Source: Microcoleus sp. FACHB-672
GTDB taxonomy: Bacteria; Cyanobacteriota; Cyanobacteriia; Cyanobacteriales; Oscillatoriaceae
Direction: 5' to 3'
Assembly: GCF_014695725.1 (NCBI RefSeq)
Contig: NZ_JACJOU010000009.1
Location: 97,051 to 161,050 of the forward strand
Length of the DNA stretch: 64,000 nt
How positions within the stretch are numbered: position 1 is the first letter of the stretch; each line of letters begins with the position of its first letter. The notes below the pieces were generated by a model, which was not told the DNA's origin, did no database searches, and worked only from the letters and a program-made list of their open reading frames with translations. The position numbers were made by a program, and so were the translations under genes. Below, one piece after another: positions 27,892 to 36,944 of this stretch.

Positions 27892-29814
27892 TTATTGAAT
27901 TAAAATGATCGCTTCTTGAATCTTTGCATTCAGAGCGTCTTTTAGCCCTAACTCAACTTTTTCCATTAATTGATCAAAAGTTTCCTGATTCGCCGCCAGT
28001 TGTTCTTTAAGAACCTTCTCCAACTCCGGATTTATTTCCTTGCATATACTGTCAATTTTACTGTCGCTTAACAAATTTGAACGCATCCAACCGGGAACAT
28101 CTAAATTTGTTTTAATCGTATCTTTAACGCCCTTACGATTTAGCTCCATTCCTGCCGCTAAAGCTGAAGCTCCATAAACGAGGGCGATTGGCCAAGCTAA
28201 ATGTCCAGTTAAGATTAAAGTCAGTAGGCTAGCAAGAGTGCCTCCACCAATCACCACATTGATGATAAATGACACGATTTCGGCAAGAATCGCATCTCCG
28301 ATCTGAAGTTCCGGATTAACCGCAGCCGGCGCGATCCCTTCCTCAAACCTTAAACTACTTCTGGGAATCTGAAATTTTCGACAAATCGGATCGGTTTTAT
28401 CGGCTAACTCAGGCTGAATTTTGCTATTAAACCAAGCCAGACATTGGCTATTGATGAGAGCCTGAGTTTCATTACTTTTAACCCACTGCTCCGCTCGCTG
28501 TTTCATAGAGACTTCGAGATCAGATAAAGTTCTAATTTTGTTATGTTGCCAATCTTTTAACCCAGTTTTAACGATGGATTTAATTAATTCATCTGAAAGT
28601 GAGTTGGTCAATAATTCTATTAAATTTGGCAGATTTTTTTCAATGAGATTTCTGAAAAAATTTGAATCAAATAAGTAATTCATTTCTTGTTTGAAAGCAG
28701 CCGCCCGCAAATCCCATCTTCCCACTCGCGCTAAACCCAGTGCAATGCAGCGCTCAGGTTCTGGATCAGGACGAACTTGCGTGTCGGGTTCGGGGAAGGT
28801 TTTCTCGCAAATAAGACGGGTAAACTTCATGCGAGATGCCCCACCTGTCATTAGCACGACTTTCGGTGCAATGCCTTGTTTATCAAGCTTTTCTTTCGCC
28901 ACCGTGACTGCTTCACGAAATGATTGAATCCAACTCTTTTTCCCTAATTCAACTAAGGGGTGGTTTAAAATTTCCTCCATAATTGATTGATTGACTTGGG
29001 GGATAAAATAAATTTGTTCGTTAATCGACTCAAACCCCCGTGCAAAAGATTGAGGGGAACTGTAAAGCTGTTCGTTAGAAAAATAATCTTCCTTGGCTTT
29101 GCGGCAGGCAAGTTCACAGCGAGCTTTGTGATGTGAATATTGAGAAAAAACTTTCTCAAGTAATTCTTTTTGCTCGTGATTGGCTAGCGTACGTTCAAAA
29201 ATTGCTTTATCAATTAGAGAAGCCCCCAGCTCATTACTGCCAAAATCTATGGGGATTTCGGATAAGCTTTTAACGAGAGTAAAATCAGTTGTTGAAGAAC
29301 CAATATCAACAATGAGTACCGATGAGGTCAGCTTGTTGTATTCAAGTTTACCGGCTTCCTTGGCTTGCATAAAAGCCGCTCGTGATTCTGGGATCACATT
29401 CAGCAGCGGAATTCCAGCTTCCTGAAGCAGCTTTTGGTACTCTTCACGATCTTCTAGTGACCAACCTGAAGGGCAACCTACATAAAAATAGCTGTTTTTC
29501 TCGCCTTGAATTTGCTTACTTTCTTTCAAAAGAGAGTAGTAGGTTTTTAAGAAACTTCGGAGGGTTTCTCGATAACTTGCATCTTGATTAGGTTTTTGCT
29601 TAAAAGCGATTTGTAGCTGAGTAACCCCAACTTGAATTAAGGCTTGCTCTCCCACAAGATAGCCAAGTTCAGGATGCCAACCTAGGGCAGTAATTTGATT
29701 TTTTTTATTGTTAACTTCCAGCATTTCTGGAGGTTCAATGCTTTCGATTACAGCTTTGGCAACGGCTGTTTCTCCATGTCCCAGGTCGAAACCGATTGTT
29801 TCTAAAGTTTCCAT
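27892..29814 (-). CDS. Membrane-anchored Hsp70-like ATPase
   Basis: This 640-residue protein has an N-terminal actin/Hsp70 ATPase fold: phosphate 1 IGFDLGHGETAVAKA (6-20, in place of the usual DLGTTNS), phosphate 2 SVLIVDIGSSTTDFTLV (165-181) and adenosine motif VVLMTGGASRMKFTRL (319-334). The canonical beta-sandwich peptide-binding domain is not recognisable. Instead a helical region is followed by two hydrophobic segments (about 508-530 and 535-556) and an amphipathic C-terminus. It is therefore not DnaK but a divergent, probably membrane-bound, Hsp70-type protein. It follows a membrane protein with a GrpE-like C-terminus (94 bp apart, same strand). A palindrome ACTAAAA-A-TTTTAGT (29821-29835) sits just before its ATG. 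Client and role are unknown. Confidence 0.82.
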   Translation of the reverse strand: METLETIGFDLGHGETAVAKAVIESIEPPEMLEVNNKKNQITALGWHPELGYLVGEQALIQVGVTQLQIAFKQKPNQDASYRETLRSFLKTYYSLLKESKQIQGEKNSYFYVGCPSGWSLEDREEYQKLLQEAGIPLLNVIPESRAAFMQAKEAGKLEYNKLTSSVLIVDIGSSTTDFTLVKSLSEIPIDFGSNELGASLIDKAIFERTLANHEQKELLEKVFSQYSHHKARCELACRKAKEDYFSNEQLYSSPQSFARGFESINEQIYFIPQVNQSIMEEILNHPLVELGKKSWIQSFREAVTVAKEKLDKQGIAPKVVLMTGGASRMKFTRLICEKTFPEPDTQVRPDPEPERCIALGLARVGRWDLRAAAFKQEMNYLFDSNFFRNLIEKNLPNLIELLTNSLSDELIKSIVKTGLKDWQHNKIRTLSDLEVSMKQRAEQWVKSNETQALINSQCLAWFNSKIQPELADKTDPICRKFQIPRSSLRFEEGIAPAAVNPELQIGDAILAEIVSFIINVVIGGGTLASLLTLILTGHLAWPIALVYGASALAAGMELNRKGVKDTIKTNLDVPGWMRSNLLSDSKIDSICKEINPELEKVLKEQLAANQETFDQLMEKVELGLKDALNAKIQEAIILIQ

Positions 29815-29908
29815 GATTTTACTAAAAATTTTAGTCTTGAATTAAACGATTCGGCTGACTGGGTGTTAATATTGATTTCTAATTTCCCAACTTAAAGCAA
29901 CTGCCGGC

Positions 29909-30886
29909 TCACCGCACAGTTTCATTATAACGATCACTTTGTGGGGTAATGAGATTAGCCGGCTCAATCACTCGACCACGCCGTAGCAAGCTATCACCTT
30001 TAAATAAGGCCGGCGTGATTGTCACGCAGTCTTTAGTCGCGGGATCAATGCTTGGCTCAAAATCAAAATACTCACGAGAATTTTTTGCCTCATGGGGCTG
30101 ATAAATTTGAGCGCGAATTCCCTCTTCCATCAAAACTTGTGGCAACATTTTTGTTAGTTCAATTGCCATCTGGGGTTTATTCAGGACTGACGCGCCCCAA
30201 AGTCTTTGGATCAGCGTTAACAATTCTGGCAATTCTTCTAACCCACTGGAATCAGGGGTTCCTTTAACATCTATTGCCCGTGCAACTGCCTGGTCGATTG
30301 TATTTAAAGCATCCGCAAGGTTGCCTAACAAAATTTGACTATCAACGCGCACAACCGGCAGCGTCGTTTCTGGAAGCAGCGGAACAGTTGAATTCTTTTC
30401 GCTGGTTTTTTTGTCAAGTTTAAGGGCAACTTCTAAGCCAATGACCACTGACACCAATAAGGTCGGCATCCACACTTGCGGGTCATTTGGCATTAAGGAA
30501 ACTAAGGAAGTTAAAGTTCCTGCGCCGGCAAGCGCCTGTAAAACTTTTAAAATTAACTTATTCGGGGCTAACTTTGCAGCTTGGTTAGAAAGTGATTGGG
30601 TTGGTGGAACAGAAAATTTAACCTCATTAGCCGCACTCAAAGCAGCAACAGACTGGCGCAGGCTTTCTAGAAAAAAGGAAGCCAGACGTACCTGAGCGAC
30701 ATTAAGATCACCCATGTAACTTCTTTCTAGATTATCAAGCCGGTTTTGAACCAATTTTACGACTTGGTCAAGGTTGCTTGCCTTATCTATATCTCTCTGG
30801 AGTTCACTGCGTTCTTTGTCAAAAAGTGTTATTAGCGTTTTCATCGCGATCTTTAAAACTTCAGCGTTAGCGGAATACTTATCCAC
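29909..30886 (-). CDS. Membrane protein with GrpE-like C-terminal half
   Basis: This 325-residue protein starts with a predicted coiled-coil (about 15-60, rich in E/R/L). Two hydrophobic stretches follow at about 114-132 and 138-155. The C-terminal half contains LLGNLADALNTIDQAVARAI, an elongated helical segment, then LMEEGIRAQIYQPHE, a strand region and SLLRRGRVIEPANLI. The order helix, 'GI/GV' turn, acidic strands, 'RGRVIEPA' recalls the beta-domain of the nucleotide exchange factor GrpE (which ends in a YxLxxRVIRPA-type motif). With an Hsp70-like ATPase as its immediate downstream neighbour, a nucleotide-exchange or adaptor role is plausible but judged by eye only. The start is a GTG without a clear ribosome binding site; an ATG 42 bp further in is an alternative. 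Confidence 0.7.
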   Translation of the reverse strand: MDKYSANAEVLKIAMKTLITLFDKERSELQRDIDKASNLDQVVKLVQNRLDNLERSYMGDLNVAQVRLASFFLESLRQSVAALSAANEVKFSVPPTQSLSNQAAKLAPNKLILKVLQALAGAGTLTSLVSLMPNDPQVWMPTLLVSVVIGLEVALKLDKKTSEKNSTVPLLPETTLPVVRVDSQILLGNLADALNTIDQAVARAIDVKGTPDSSGLEELPELLTLIQRLWGASVLNKPQMAIELTKMLPQVLMEEGIRAQIYQPHEAKNSREYFDFEPSIDPATKDCVTITPALFKGDSLLRRGRVIEPANLITPQSDRYNETVR

Positions 30887-31198
30887 AATATAGCGTCAGC
30901 TAGGTATCACCTTTCAAGCTCGGACGCTTTATGACTGAGTTCACCGCTAAAATTTTTCCAGCCTCTTTAAGTTAGTTTGCCATAGATGTTGGGTGGAAAA
31001 CCGACCTTTGTGTGTTCTGGATGTTGGGTTGAAGCCGGCAACTGTACTGGCAATCGTTAAATTGATTCACATCGCAGCTTTGAGATCCACCTTCTCGTAG
31101 ATACTCATCGCCTAGGTTATACAGGTATGATCGAGCCAAAGCCGATGTAGGGATAACCCGCAACTTTAGCTAGAAAAGTCAATCGCGAGAGGGGGGAA
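30887..31198. other. Divergent intergenic region
   Basis: These 312 bp separate the divergent GrpE-like gene and the small membrane gene at 31199, so promoters in both directions are expected. A TTG-initiated ORF on the minus strand lacks coding character. No repeat or RNA gene is seen. Confidence 0.5.
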
Positions 31199-31516
31199 AT
31201 GCTGACAGTCGTTTTAATCGTCAATGCGCTCATCGCACTCTTGTGCCTTTATGTGGCGTGGCAAGTGTGGAACTTGCGGCGGGTGCTGGCCAATGTCGCA
31301 GATACACTAATCTCTGTTGAGCGCAACACTTATGCCGTGCTGCATGGCGCACCCAATGCCATTACCACAGGGCAACGGGGCACTCGCCAGCTGCGAAAAC
31401 AATACCGGCAACTGCAAACACAACTTCAGCGGGCCGAACAAGTGTTGGGCCTCTTGAGTTTAGGCCAAACGGTATGGCGGCGTCGCTCAACAGTGGTGCG
31501 CCGGTTCAAACCCTGA
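31199..31516 (+). CDS. Small conserved membrane protein (cyanobacterial type)
   Basis: This 105-residue protein has an N-terminal membrane helix (LTVVLIVNALIALLCLYVAW) followed by a helical, basic cytoplasmic part with RKQYRQLQTQLQRAEQVLGL and a terminal WRRRSTVVRRFKP. A G-rich ribosome binding site (GAGAGGGGGG) precedes the ATG. I recognise no named family. It opens a group of three small membrane-associated genes (with the YtxH and DUF948-like proteins) on the same strand, which may act together on the cell envelope, an inference from clustering. Confidence 0.75.
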   Translation: MLTVVLIVNALIALLCLYVAWQVWNLRRVLANVADTLISVERNTYAVLHGAPNAITTGQRGTRQLRKQYRQLQTQLQRAEQVLGLLSLGQTVWRRRSTVVRRFKP

Positions 31517-31755
31517 AAAACAGCGGTTTCCCTAGTGTAAAAGGAACAGCCCAGTTGCTTGACACATGATCCGCTTAGAGAAAGCCGGTACGCGGATCAA
31601 GCGCTTCAGACCTGTGCTAACCTACAGGCGGGTTTAAGGCGCTTTGCAGTATTTAGGAACAGGTGCCGAACGCTGTTATCAGCCGGACTCAACCTTTAGA
31701 AGCTTGAATCGCCCATCAAGACTCCTACAATTGGTGTAAGAATACAAACCGAACG

Positions 31756-32166
31756 ATGTCAAATAACCGCTCAGGATTCTTTTTTGGGGGTGTGCTGTTA
31801 GGAGCCGCCATTGGCACAGTAACTGGCCTGCTGCTGGCCCCTCGTACAGGCCGCGACACACGCAAGCTGCTGAAAAAATCTGCAGACGCCCTCCCGGAAT
31901 TAGCCGAAGACTTGTCAACCAGCGTACAAATGCAAGCGGATCGCCTCTCAGAAACAGCGCTGCGGAATTGGGATGGAACCCTAACTAGATTGCGCGAAGC
32001 CATTGCCGCCGGCATAGAAGCCTCTGGGCGAGAGCGTCAAATCCTTAGCGAAACAGAAGCCGCAGATTCCCTAGCGTCCCGTGCTCCGATGCGTGATGCT
32101 TACGGTGACGTCGTGGCTAACTCGACTGGAGAGGTAATCCCAACGGAAATGCCTCAGGAACGCTAA
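31756..32166 (+). CDS. YtxH domain-containing protein
   Basis: This 136-residue protein opens with SGFFFGGVLLGAAIGTVTGL, then LLAPRTGRDTRK, the YtxH/gas-vesicle GvpP-like signature of one Gly-rich membrane helix plus a conserved APxxGxxxR motif. A helical region with predicted coiled-coil follows (residues 45-95) and then an acidic, disordered tail. The family is linked to envelope stress in other bacteria without a known activity. It sits between two other small membrane-associated genes. Confidence 0.85.
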   Translation: MSNNRSGFFFGGVLLGAAIGTVTGLLLAPRTGRDTRKLLKKSADALPELAEDLSTSVQMQADRLSETALRNWDGTLTRLREAIAAGIEASGRERQILSETEAADSLASRAPMRDAYGDVVANSTGEVIPTEMPQER

Positions 32167-32230
32167 AGTTGAGTCTAGACAGACCCTTACAGACTGATTG
32201 CCCACCCCCTGCTACTTTCAACACAATTCT

Positions 32231-32833
32231 GTGATAGACCCCATTTTTTGGCTAGGACTGTCAATTTTGCTGGTTGCAGTCAGTTTAACTGCTGTTTTGG
32301 TGGCAGCCTTGCCGGCCTTACAGGAGTTAGCTCGGGCTGCGCGGAGTGTGGAAAAATTAGCTGAGACATTATCGCGTGAGTTGCCCCCTACCCTGGAAGC
32401 TATCCGCCTCACGGGCATGGAAATCAGCGATCTAACCGATGATGTCAGCGAAGGAGTCAACAGCGCCACCGATGTTGTCAAACAAGTCGATCAAACCCTT
32501 GGCGGCGCGAAGCAGCAGGCCAAAAAAGCGCAAGTCACTACTCGCAGCGTTTTTACCGGCATCCAAACTGCTTGGAAAACCTTTACGCGTCCCTCTGCCG
32601 GTTCAGAAACCCCTCGCCGGCCTGTAGGCCGTCTTCCAGCGTCTCAAAGACCCCCCTTCGAGGTTCGGGATCGCTTGAATTCCCCAGAAGAATCTCGGCG
32701 CAACGGTGAGGACGTTCCTATGGAGCAAAACCCCAATGCTTCCCGGTTGCAGCCCCGCCTTGAAAATGCCGGTCAACCTGATTGGGAAATTGCTCCACCT
32801 CCTCCCTCAGATATTCCCCCACCTGACCGTTAA
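32231..32833 (+). CDS. DUF948-like membrane protein with Pro-rich tail
   Basis: This protein of 200 residues begins VIDPIFWLGLSILLVAVSLT, a single membrane helix, and continues AALPALQELARAARSVEKLA in a long helical stretch resembling DUF948 proteins. The C-terminal third is Pro/Arg-rich and ends PPPPSDIPPPDR. I chose the GTG at 32231 because the DUF948-like pattern starts there. A TTG 33 bp upstream would add residues of no coding character. It lies 64 bp after the YtxH gene, so co-transcription is likely. Function is unknown. Confidence 0.75.
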   Translation: MIDPIFWLGLSILLVAVSLTAVLVAALPALQELARAARSVEKLAETLSRELPPTLEAIRLTGMEISDLTDDVSEGVNSATDVVKQVDQTLGGAKQQAKKAQVTTRSVFTGIQTAWKTFTRPSAGSETPRRPVGRLPASQRPPFEVRDRLNSPEESRRNGEDVPMEQNPNASRLQPRLENAGQPDWEIAPPPPSDIPPPDR

Positions 32834-33140
32834 AAATCAAGTTTCAAAAAGACATTTTTTAACGGTTAAGTTTCCCTGATTTCATTTTTTTGATTAAGCA
32901 ATTCAGGCACCAACTCTTATCTTTCGGAAGTTCCCGCAACGCATACCTAAACTGGGATTACTGTCTTCCGACATATTATAAAGGGTGGAGTCTTTTACTG
33001 ATCCCCACACCTTCCAGCATTCAAGAATTTTCTTCTCATTCTTGCCAAAAAGTGAGCGGTTGTCGAAAATTAAGTAACTTCTTGCATCTATCGCCTTCAA
33101 ATTTCAACAGTGCCGGTTCCAACGTTCTAAAAATTTAGCC
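32834..33140. other. Intergenic region, nothing recognised
   Basis: These 307 bp lie between two same-strand genes. Short ORFs on either strand show no coding character. No repeat, hairpin with T-run or RNA gene was seen. Confidence 0.5.
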
Positions 33141-34619
33141 ATGCAATCCAGACACATCACCACACGCAAAGTTTCTCCCCGGAGCCTTTGGTTTGATCGG
33201 CTAATGGCTTTCCTAGCCTTAGCTAACTTAGGGTTGGTGCTGTTTGACTTGAGCTATGTACCCGCACGCGATTTATATCTGCGGGGATTTTGGACATTGG
33301 GCCGAGTGTACGAACCGCTGAAAGATGTTAACTTCTACAGACTCTATGACCCCTATAAAGGCATTGAACCCCATAGAGACACCCAACAGTATTTAGAAAC
33401 AGTCGATCAACTGAAAGAACAAGTCACCAGCAATGGATTAGATTCCCCTCAAGCTGAAACCGTACTCCAGCGACTCCGCGAACTGAGCGGGGAAATGATT
33501 GATCAAAATCACTTTCAGATTGCCGAGAAAACCGGCACTTTAGAAACCATCAAAAACCGAATGCGCCGGCAGGTTTTTGGCGATAAAGATGCCTCTTCCA
33601 AAGACTCATTCCGAACCTTTTGGAGCCAAGAGTATTTAACTCAAAAAGGCTGGAACTCGCAAATTGCCTTTTTCGACCGCCAAATCGAGCCATTAATCGC
33701 AACCAATTATTATCGCAGCCTCGGAGAAAATGGCAAATTTATTGACCGATTCTGGAAAATTGATCGCTGGTTTATTGGGCTGTTTTTAATCGAATTTATC
33801 GCTCGTACCTGGTGGCTTTCGCGCCGGCACACAGGGTTGCGCTGGATACCCGACGCCATGCTGTTGCGCTGGTATGACATCTTTCTCCTCCTCCCCTTCT
33901 GGCGGTGGCTGCGCGTGATCCCCGTGATTATTCGCTTAAACAATGCCAAATTTCCCGATCTCGAACCCCTACGAACCCAACTCAGCCGGGTTTTTGTCGC
34001 CAGTTTTGCCGAAGAACTCACTGAAGTCGTCGTGATCCAGGCGATCGACCAACTTCAGGGTGCCGTAGAACGAGGCGAGGTCGCCAGATCACTGTTGCAC
34101 TCAAGCCAAAAACGCTACATCGACATCAATAACACCAACGAGATCGAAGTCATTGCCAAACGTTTGCTGCAAGTCACCCTCTGCAAAGCCTTACCCGAAG
34201 TTCAAACCGACTTGGAAGCCTTGTTGCGCCATAACCTGGAACACACCCTCAACCAACTGCCGGTTTACCAGCAACTTCAGCGCTTTCCTGGACTGGGACA
34301 CCTCCCCAACCAGCTAACCGAGCAGTTAGTCGCACAAGTTTCAAAACTAATGACAGAAATGCCTCAGAGCGCCTACACTGCCATTGCCAACGCTCCCCCC
34401 GATCCCATCTCGGCCAAACTATCTGACCGGCTTGTAGAGCATTTTAGCGAAGCCCTACGCTCAGAATTACAGCAACAACACACCCTTGAAGAACTACAAA
34501 CCCTCGTTTCGGATCTGCTAGAAGAGATCAAGATCAACTACGTCAAACGAACACCCGAAACCGATCCCCAGCACATCTTGCAGCAAACTCAACAACTGCG
34601 CCGATTGGCTGGACGCTAG
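33141..34619 (+). CDS. Conserved membrane protein with ion-channel-like segments
   Basis: This 492-residue protein has one N-terminal membrane helix (LMAFLALANLGLVLFDLSYV) and an extracytoplasmic helical region (to about 205). A second helix follows (WFIGLFLIEFIARTWWLSRR) and then WYDIFLLLPFWRWLRVIPVI with Arg residues spaced as in voltage-sensor S4 helices of ion_trans proteins. The long C-terminal part (about 275-492) is helical, with segments such as EELTEVVVIQAIDQLQGAV, and has no recognised domain. It may be a cyanobacterial protein that shares only the S3-S4-like hairpin with ion channels, since no pore motif is visible. Function unknown. Confidence 0.75.
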   Translation: MQSRHITTRKVSPRSLWFDRLMAFLALANLGLVLFDLSYVPARDLYLRGFWTLGRVYEPLKDVNFYRLYDPYKGIEPHRDTQQYLETVDQLKEQVTSNGLDSPQAETVLQRLRELSGEMIDQNHFQIAEKTGTLETIKNRMRRQVFGDKDASSKDSFRTFWSQEYLTQKGWNSQIAFFDRQIEPLIATNYYRSLGENGKFIDRFWKIDRWFIGLFLIEFIARTWWLSRRHTGLRWIPDAMLLRWYDIFLLLPFWRWLRVIPVIIRLNNAKFPDLEPLRTQLSRVFVASFAEELTEVVVIQAIDQLQGAVERGEVARSLLHSSQKRYIDINNTNEIEVIAKRLLQVTLCKALPEVQTDLEALLRHNLEHTLNQLPVYQQLQRFPGLGHLPNQLTEQLVAQVSKLMTEMPQSAYTAIANAPPDPISAKLSDRLVEHFSEALRSELQQQHTLEELQTLVSDLLEEIKINYVKRTPETDPQHILQQTQQLRRLAGR

Positions 34620-34841
34620 GAGCAATGGGTCATCAGACCTACCCGCACAGCGAGATTTTTGTTGTAGAATGGGTGGAGGGTAGAGTAAAGTGCTTGCTAA
34701 AATCCCGCTTAGGGATTGACATTTAAACGCCTTTGTCCTTGCCCAATTTCACAGAAGAAACAGGGGAACTAAAACCCCTTGCGGGCAAACATTAAGACTT
34801 CTGTTTTGGCAAGAGTGACAGAAGAGTGTCATGTACACGGG

Positions 34842-34866
34842 AAGTGGGGAAGTACCCACTTTTTTT
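34842..34866 (+). terminator. Intrinsic terminator or attenuator in the rimP leader
   Basis: AAGTGGG (34842-34848) and CCCACTT (34855-34861) form a perfect 7-bp stem with a 6-base loop, directly followed by TTTTT. It lies only 13 bp before the rimP ATG, so it would end transcripts just before the operon. Two further potential stems lie upstream in the leader: GGGG/CCCC near 34770, and TGACA/TGTCA near 34816-34831. Confidence 0.7.
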
Positions 34867-34879
34867 ATTGAAACGAACA

Positions 34880-35341
34880 ATGACTCATCCCCTGATCCCA
34901 CAAATCATCGAATTGGCTACACCTGTTGCAGAAGCGCTCGAATTAGAAGTTGTCAGTGCGGTTTTTCACACTAACCAAAGTCCGCCGGTGTTGAGAGTCG
35001 ATATCCGCAACCGGCAGGAAGATACCGGCTTAGATGACTGCGAACGCATGAGTCGGGCGCTGGAAGCCGCCTTAGATGCCACAGATATCATTCCCGAAGC
35101 TTATGTGCTGGAAATTTCTAGTCCCGGTATATCGCGGCAACTGGCAACAGACAGAGAGTTTATCTCTTTTAAAGGCTTTCCGGTGACGGTCAGCGCGTCT
35201 GAAGCCTATCACGGTCATGTAGAGTGGGCAGGCCAATTGATTCGCCGGGATGAGACAGCCGTTTACCTCAATCAAAAAGGTCGGATCATTTCCATTCCCC
35301 GGCATTTGGTCGCCAAAGTTGAGCTGGACGAACGGCAGTGA
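34880..35341 (+). CDS. rimP: Ribosome maturation factor RimP
   Basis: This 153-residue protein is required for maturation of the 30S subunit. The N-terminal domain ([20 protein letters not shown]) contains [17 protein letters not shown] and the family hallmark [20 protein letters not shown]. The C-terminal SH3-like domain follows and ends [11 protein letters not shown]. The ATG at 34880 is chosen; an upstream GTG-type start would include the terminator stem in the coding region. It is first in the order rimP-nusA-ylxR-infB, conserved in many bacteria including cyanobacteria. The leader carries an attenuator-like hairpin, suggesting transcriptional control of the operon, perhaps by NusA as in E. 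coli. Confidence 0.95.
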   Translation: MTHPLIPQIIELATPVAEALELEVVSAVFHTNQSPPVLRVDIRNRQEDTGLDDCERMSRALEAALDATDIIPEAYVLEISSPGISRQLATDREFISFKGFPVTVSASEAYHGHVEWAGQLIRRDETAVYLNQKGRIISIPRHLVAKVELDERQ

Positions 35342-35444
35342 GACCCTTCCAAATACTCATCTGCTTTGTCGCAGCGGTCAGTAATTCGTTACTTTAATTA
35401 GCCAACTCACCATTTATCCATCCACCAGCGAGGTTTTTTTGTTT

Positions 35445-36737
35445 ATGTCAATCGTCAAACTCCCCGGCCTCAAAGACATGATCGACGGCATCAGTCTAGA
35501 GCGTAATTTACCCAAGCACGCCGTTCAAGCAGCTCTCAGAGAGGCATTACTCAAAGGCTACGAGCGCTTCCGACGCACCCAGCGCTTCGATCAACCCAAC
35601 TTTGATGAAAATTACTTCGACAACTTTGAAGTAGATCTAGACGTGGAAGAAGAAGGCTTTCGCGTGCTTTCCACCAAGACCATTGTCGAGGAAGTCGGCA
35701 ATTTGGATCATGAAATTTCCCTGGAAGAGGTACAAGCCGTCGCGGCAGAAGCGCAACTCGGCGACACCGTCGTTCTTGATGTCACCCCAGAGCAAGGTGA
35801 TTTTGGTCGGATGGCGGCGATTCAAACTAAACAAGTGCTGGCGCAAAAGCTGCGGGATCAGCAGCGCAAGCTAGTTCAAGAAGAATTCCAGGATTTAGAA
35901 GGAACCGTCTTGCAAGCCAGAGTGCTGCGGTTTGAGCGGCAATCCGTGATTATGGCCGTCAGCAGTGGATTTGGCCAGCCAGAAGTCGAAGCAGAACTTC
36001 CCAAGCGGGAACAGTTGCCCAATGACAACTATCGCGCTAACGCAACATTTAAGGTTTTCTTAAAGAAAGTGACCGACGCGCCTCAGCGTGGACCCCAACT
36101 CATCGTTTCTAGAGCAGATGCCGGCTTAGTGGTTTATCTGTTTGCCAACGAAGTCCCCGAAATTGAGGATGAAGTCGTCCGAATTGTAGCAGTGGCGAGA
36201 GAAGCCAACCCACCCTCACGTCATGTTGGCCCTCGAACCAAAATAGCGGTTGATACCCTAGAACGAGACGTTGATCCCGTCGGCGCTTGTATTGGAGCGC
36301 GGGGATCACGCATTCAGGTTGTGGTGAATGAATTAAGAGGTGAAAAAATAGATGTAATTCGCTGGTCCCCTGATCCAGCAACCTATATCGCCAACGCCCT
36401 CAGTCCAGCGCGAGTGGATGAAGTGCGTCTAGTGGCCACCGAAGGCCGGCAGTCCCACGTCCTTGTTGCCGAGGATCAACTGAGTTTGGCCATCGGCAAA
36501 GAAGGGCAGAACGTCCGCCTAGCAGCCCGCCTAACCGGCTGGAAAATTGATATCAAAGATACCGCTAAGTATGACTACGAAGCGGAAAATCGCAAGTTTG
36601 CCCAGGCAGCCGAAGCCGAGGAGGAAGCATTTGAGGATGAGTATGAAGATGAATATGAAGATGAGTACGAAGATGAAGCAGCCAGCACCGAAGCCTCCCC
36701 AAGCTTTGCAGAAGAAACAACCGGCGCTTCGACCTAA
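35445..36737 (+). CDS. nusA: Transcription termination/antitermination factor NusA
   Basis: This 430-residue protein binds RNA polymerase and nascent RNA. In order it has the NusA N-terminal domain (KLPGLKDMIDGISLERNLPK and EALLKGYERF), an S1 domain (about 135-205), then KH domains with VGPRTKIAV, DPVGACIGARGSRIQ and LAIGKEGQNVRLAARLTGWK. The KH2 end is followed by an acidic tail built from three DEYE units (about 398-411) and a Ser/Thr-rich end. The two C-terminal acidic repeats of E. coli NusA are absent. I start at the ATG at 35445, not the TTG two codons upstream. It lies 103 bp after rimP. Confidence 0.96.
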   Translation: MSIVKLPGLKDMIDGISLERNLPKHAVQAALREALLKGYERFRRTQRFDQPNFDENYFDNFEVDLDVEEEGFRVLSTKTIVEEVGNLDHEISLEEVQAVAAEAQLGDTVVLDVTPEQGDFGRMAAIQTKQVLAQKLRDQQRKLVQEEFQDLEGTVLQARVLRFERQSVIMAVSSGFGQPEVEAELPKREQLPNDNYRANATFKVFLKKVTDAPQRGPQLIVSRADAGLVVYLFANEVPEIEDEVVRIVAVAREANPPSRHVGPRTKIAVDTLERDVDPVGACIGARGSRIQVVVNELRGEKIDVIRWSPDPATYIANALSPARVDEVRLVATEGRQSHVLVAEDQLSLAIGKEGQNVRLAARLTGWKIDIKDTAKYDYEAENRKFAQAAEAEEEAFEDEYEDEYEDEYEDEAASTEASPSFAEETTGAST

Positions 36738-36944
36738 GGGTTCAATCTCATAAGGGGCGGCGTTTTTGGAGAGCGCTGTCTGGGGGAGGGAGCCGGCACA
36801 AGGCAATTGTTTCTGAGTAAAAATTTTACCTGGAGGGTGATACATTTTTAAATTGTTTTTGTGTAGAACCCAAGAGTGGAAAATTTACAGGTAGAATTCT
36901 TTGACAGGGATGATTTTTTTTCACCCTTATGCCTTAGGGTGTAA

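Noticed and set aside
27892..29814. Hsp70-like gene as the housekeeping dnaK
   Set aside because: Divergent phosphate-1 motif, no recognisable peptide-binding domain, and two membrane segments.
30972..31163. 63-codon minus-strand ORF upstream of the GrpE-like gene
   Set aside because: TTG start, no ribosome binding site, no recognisable pattern; it lies in a divergent promoter region.
36901..36929. TTGACA before ylxR as a promoter
   Set aside because: No acceptable -10 at 16-18 bp spacing; not enough for a promoter call.
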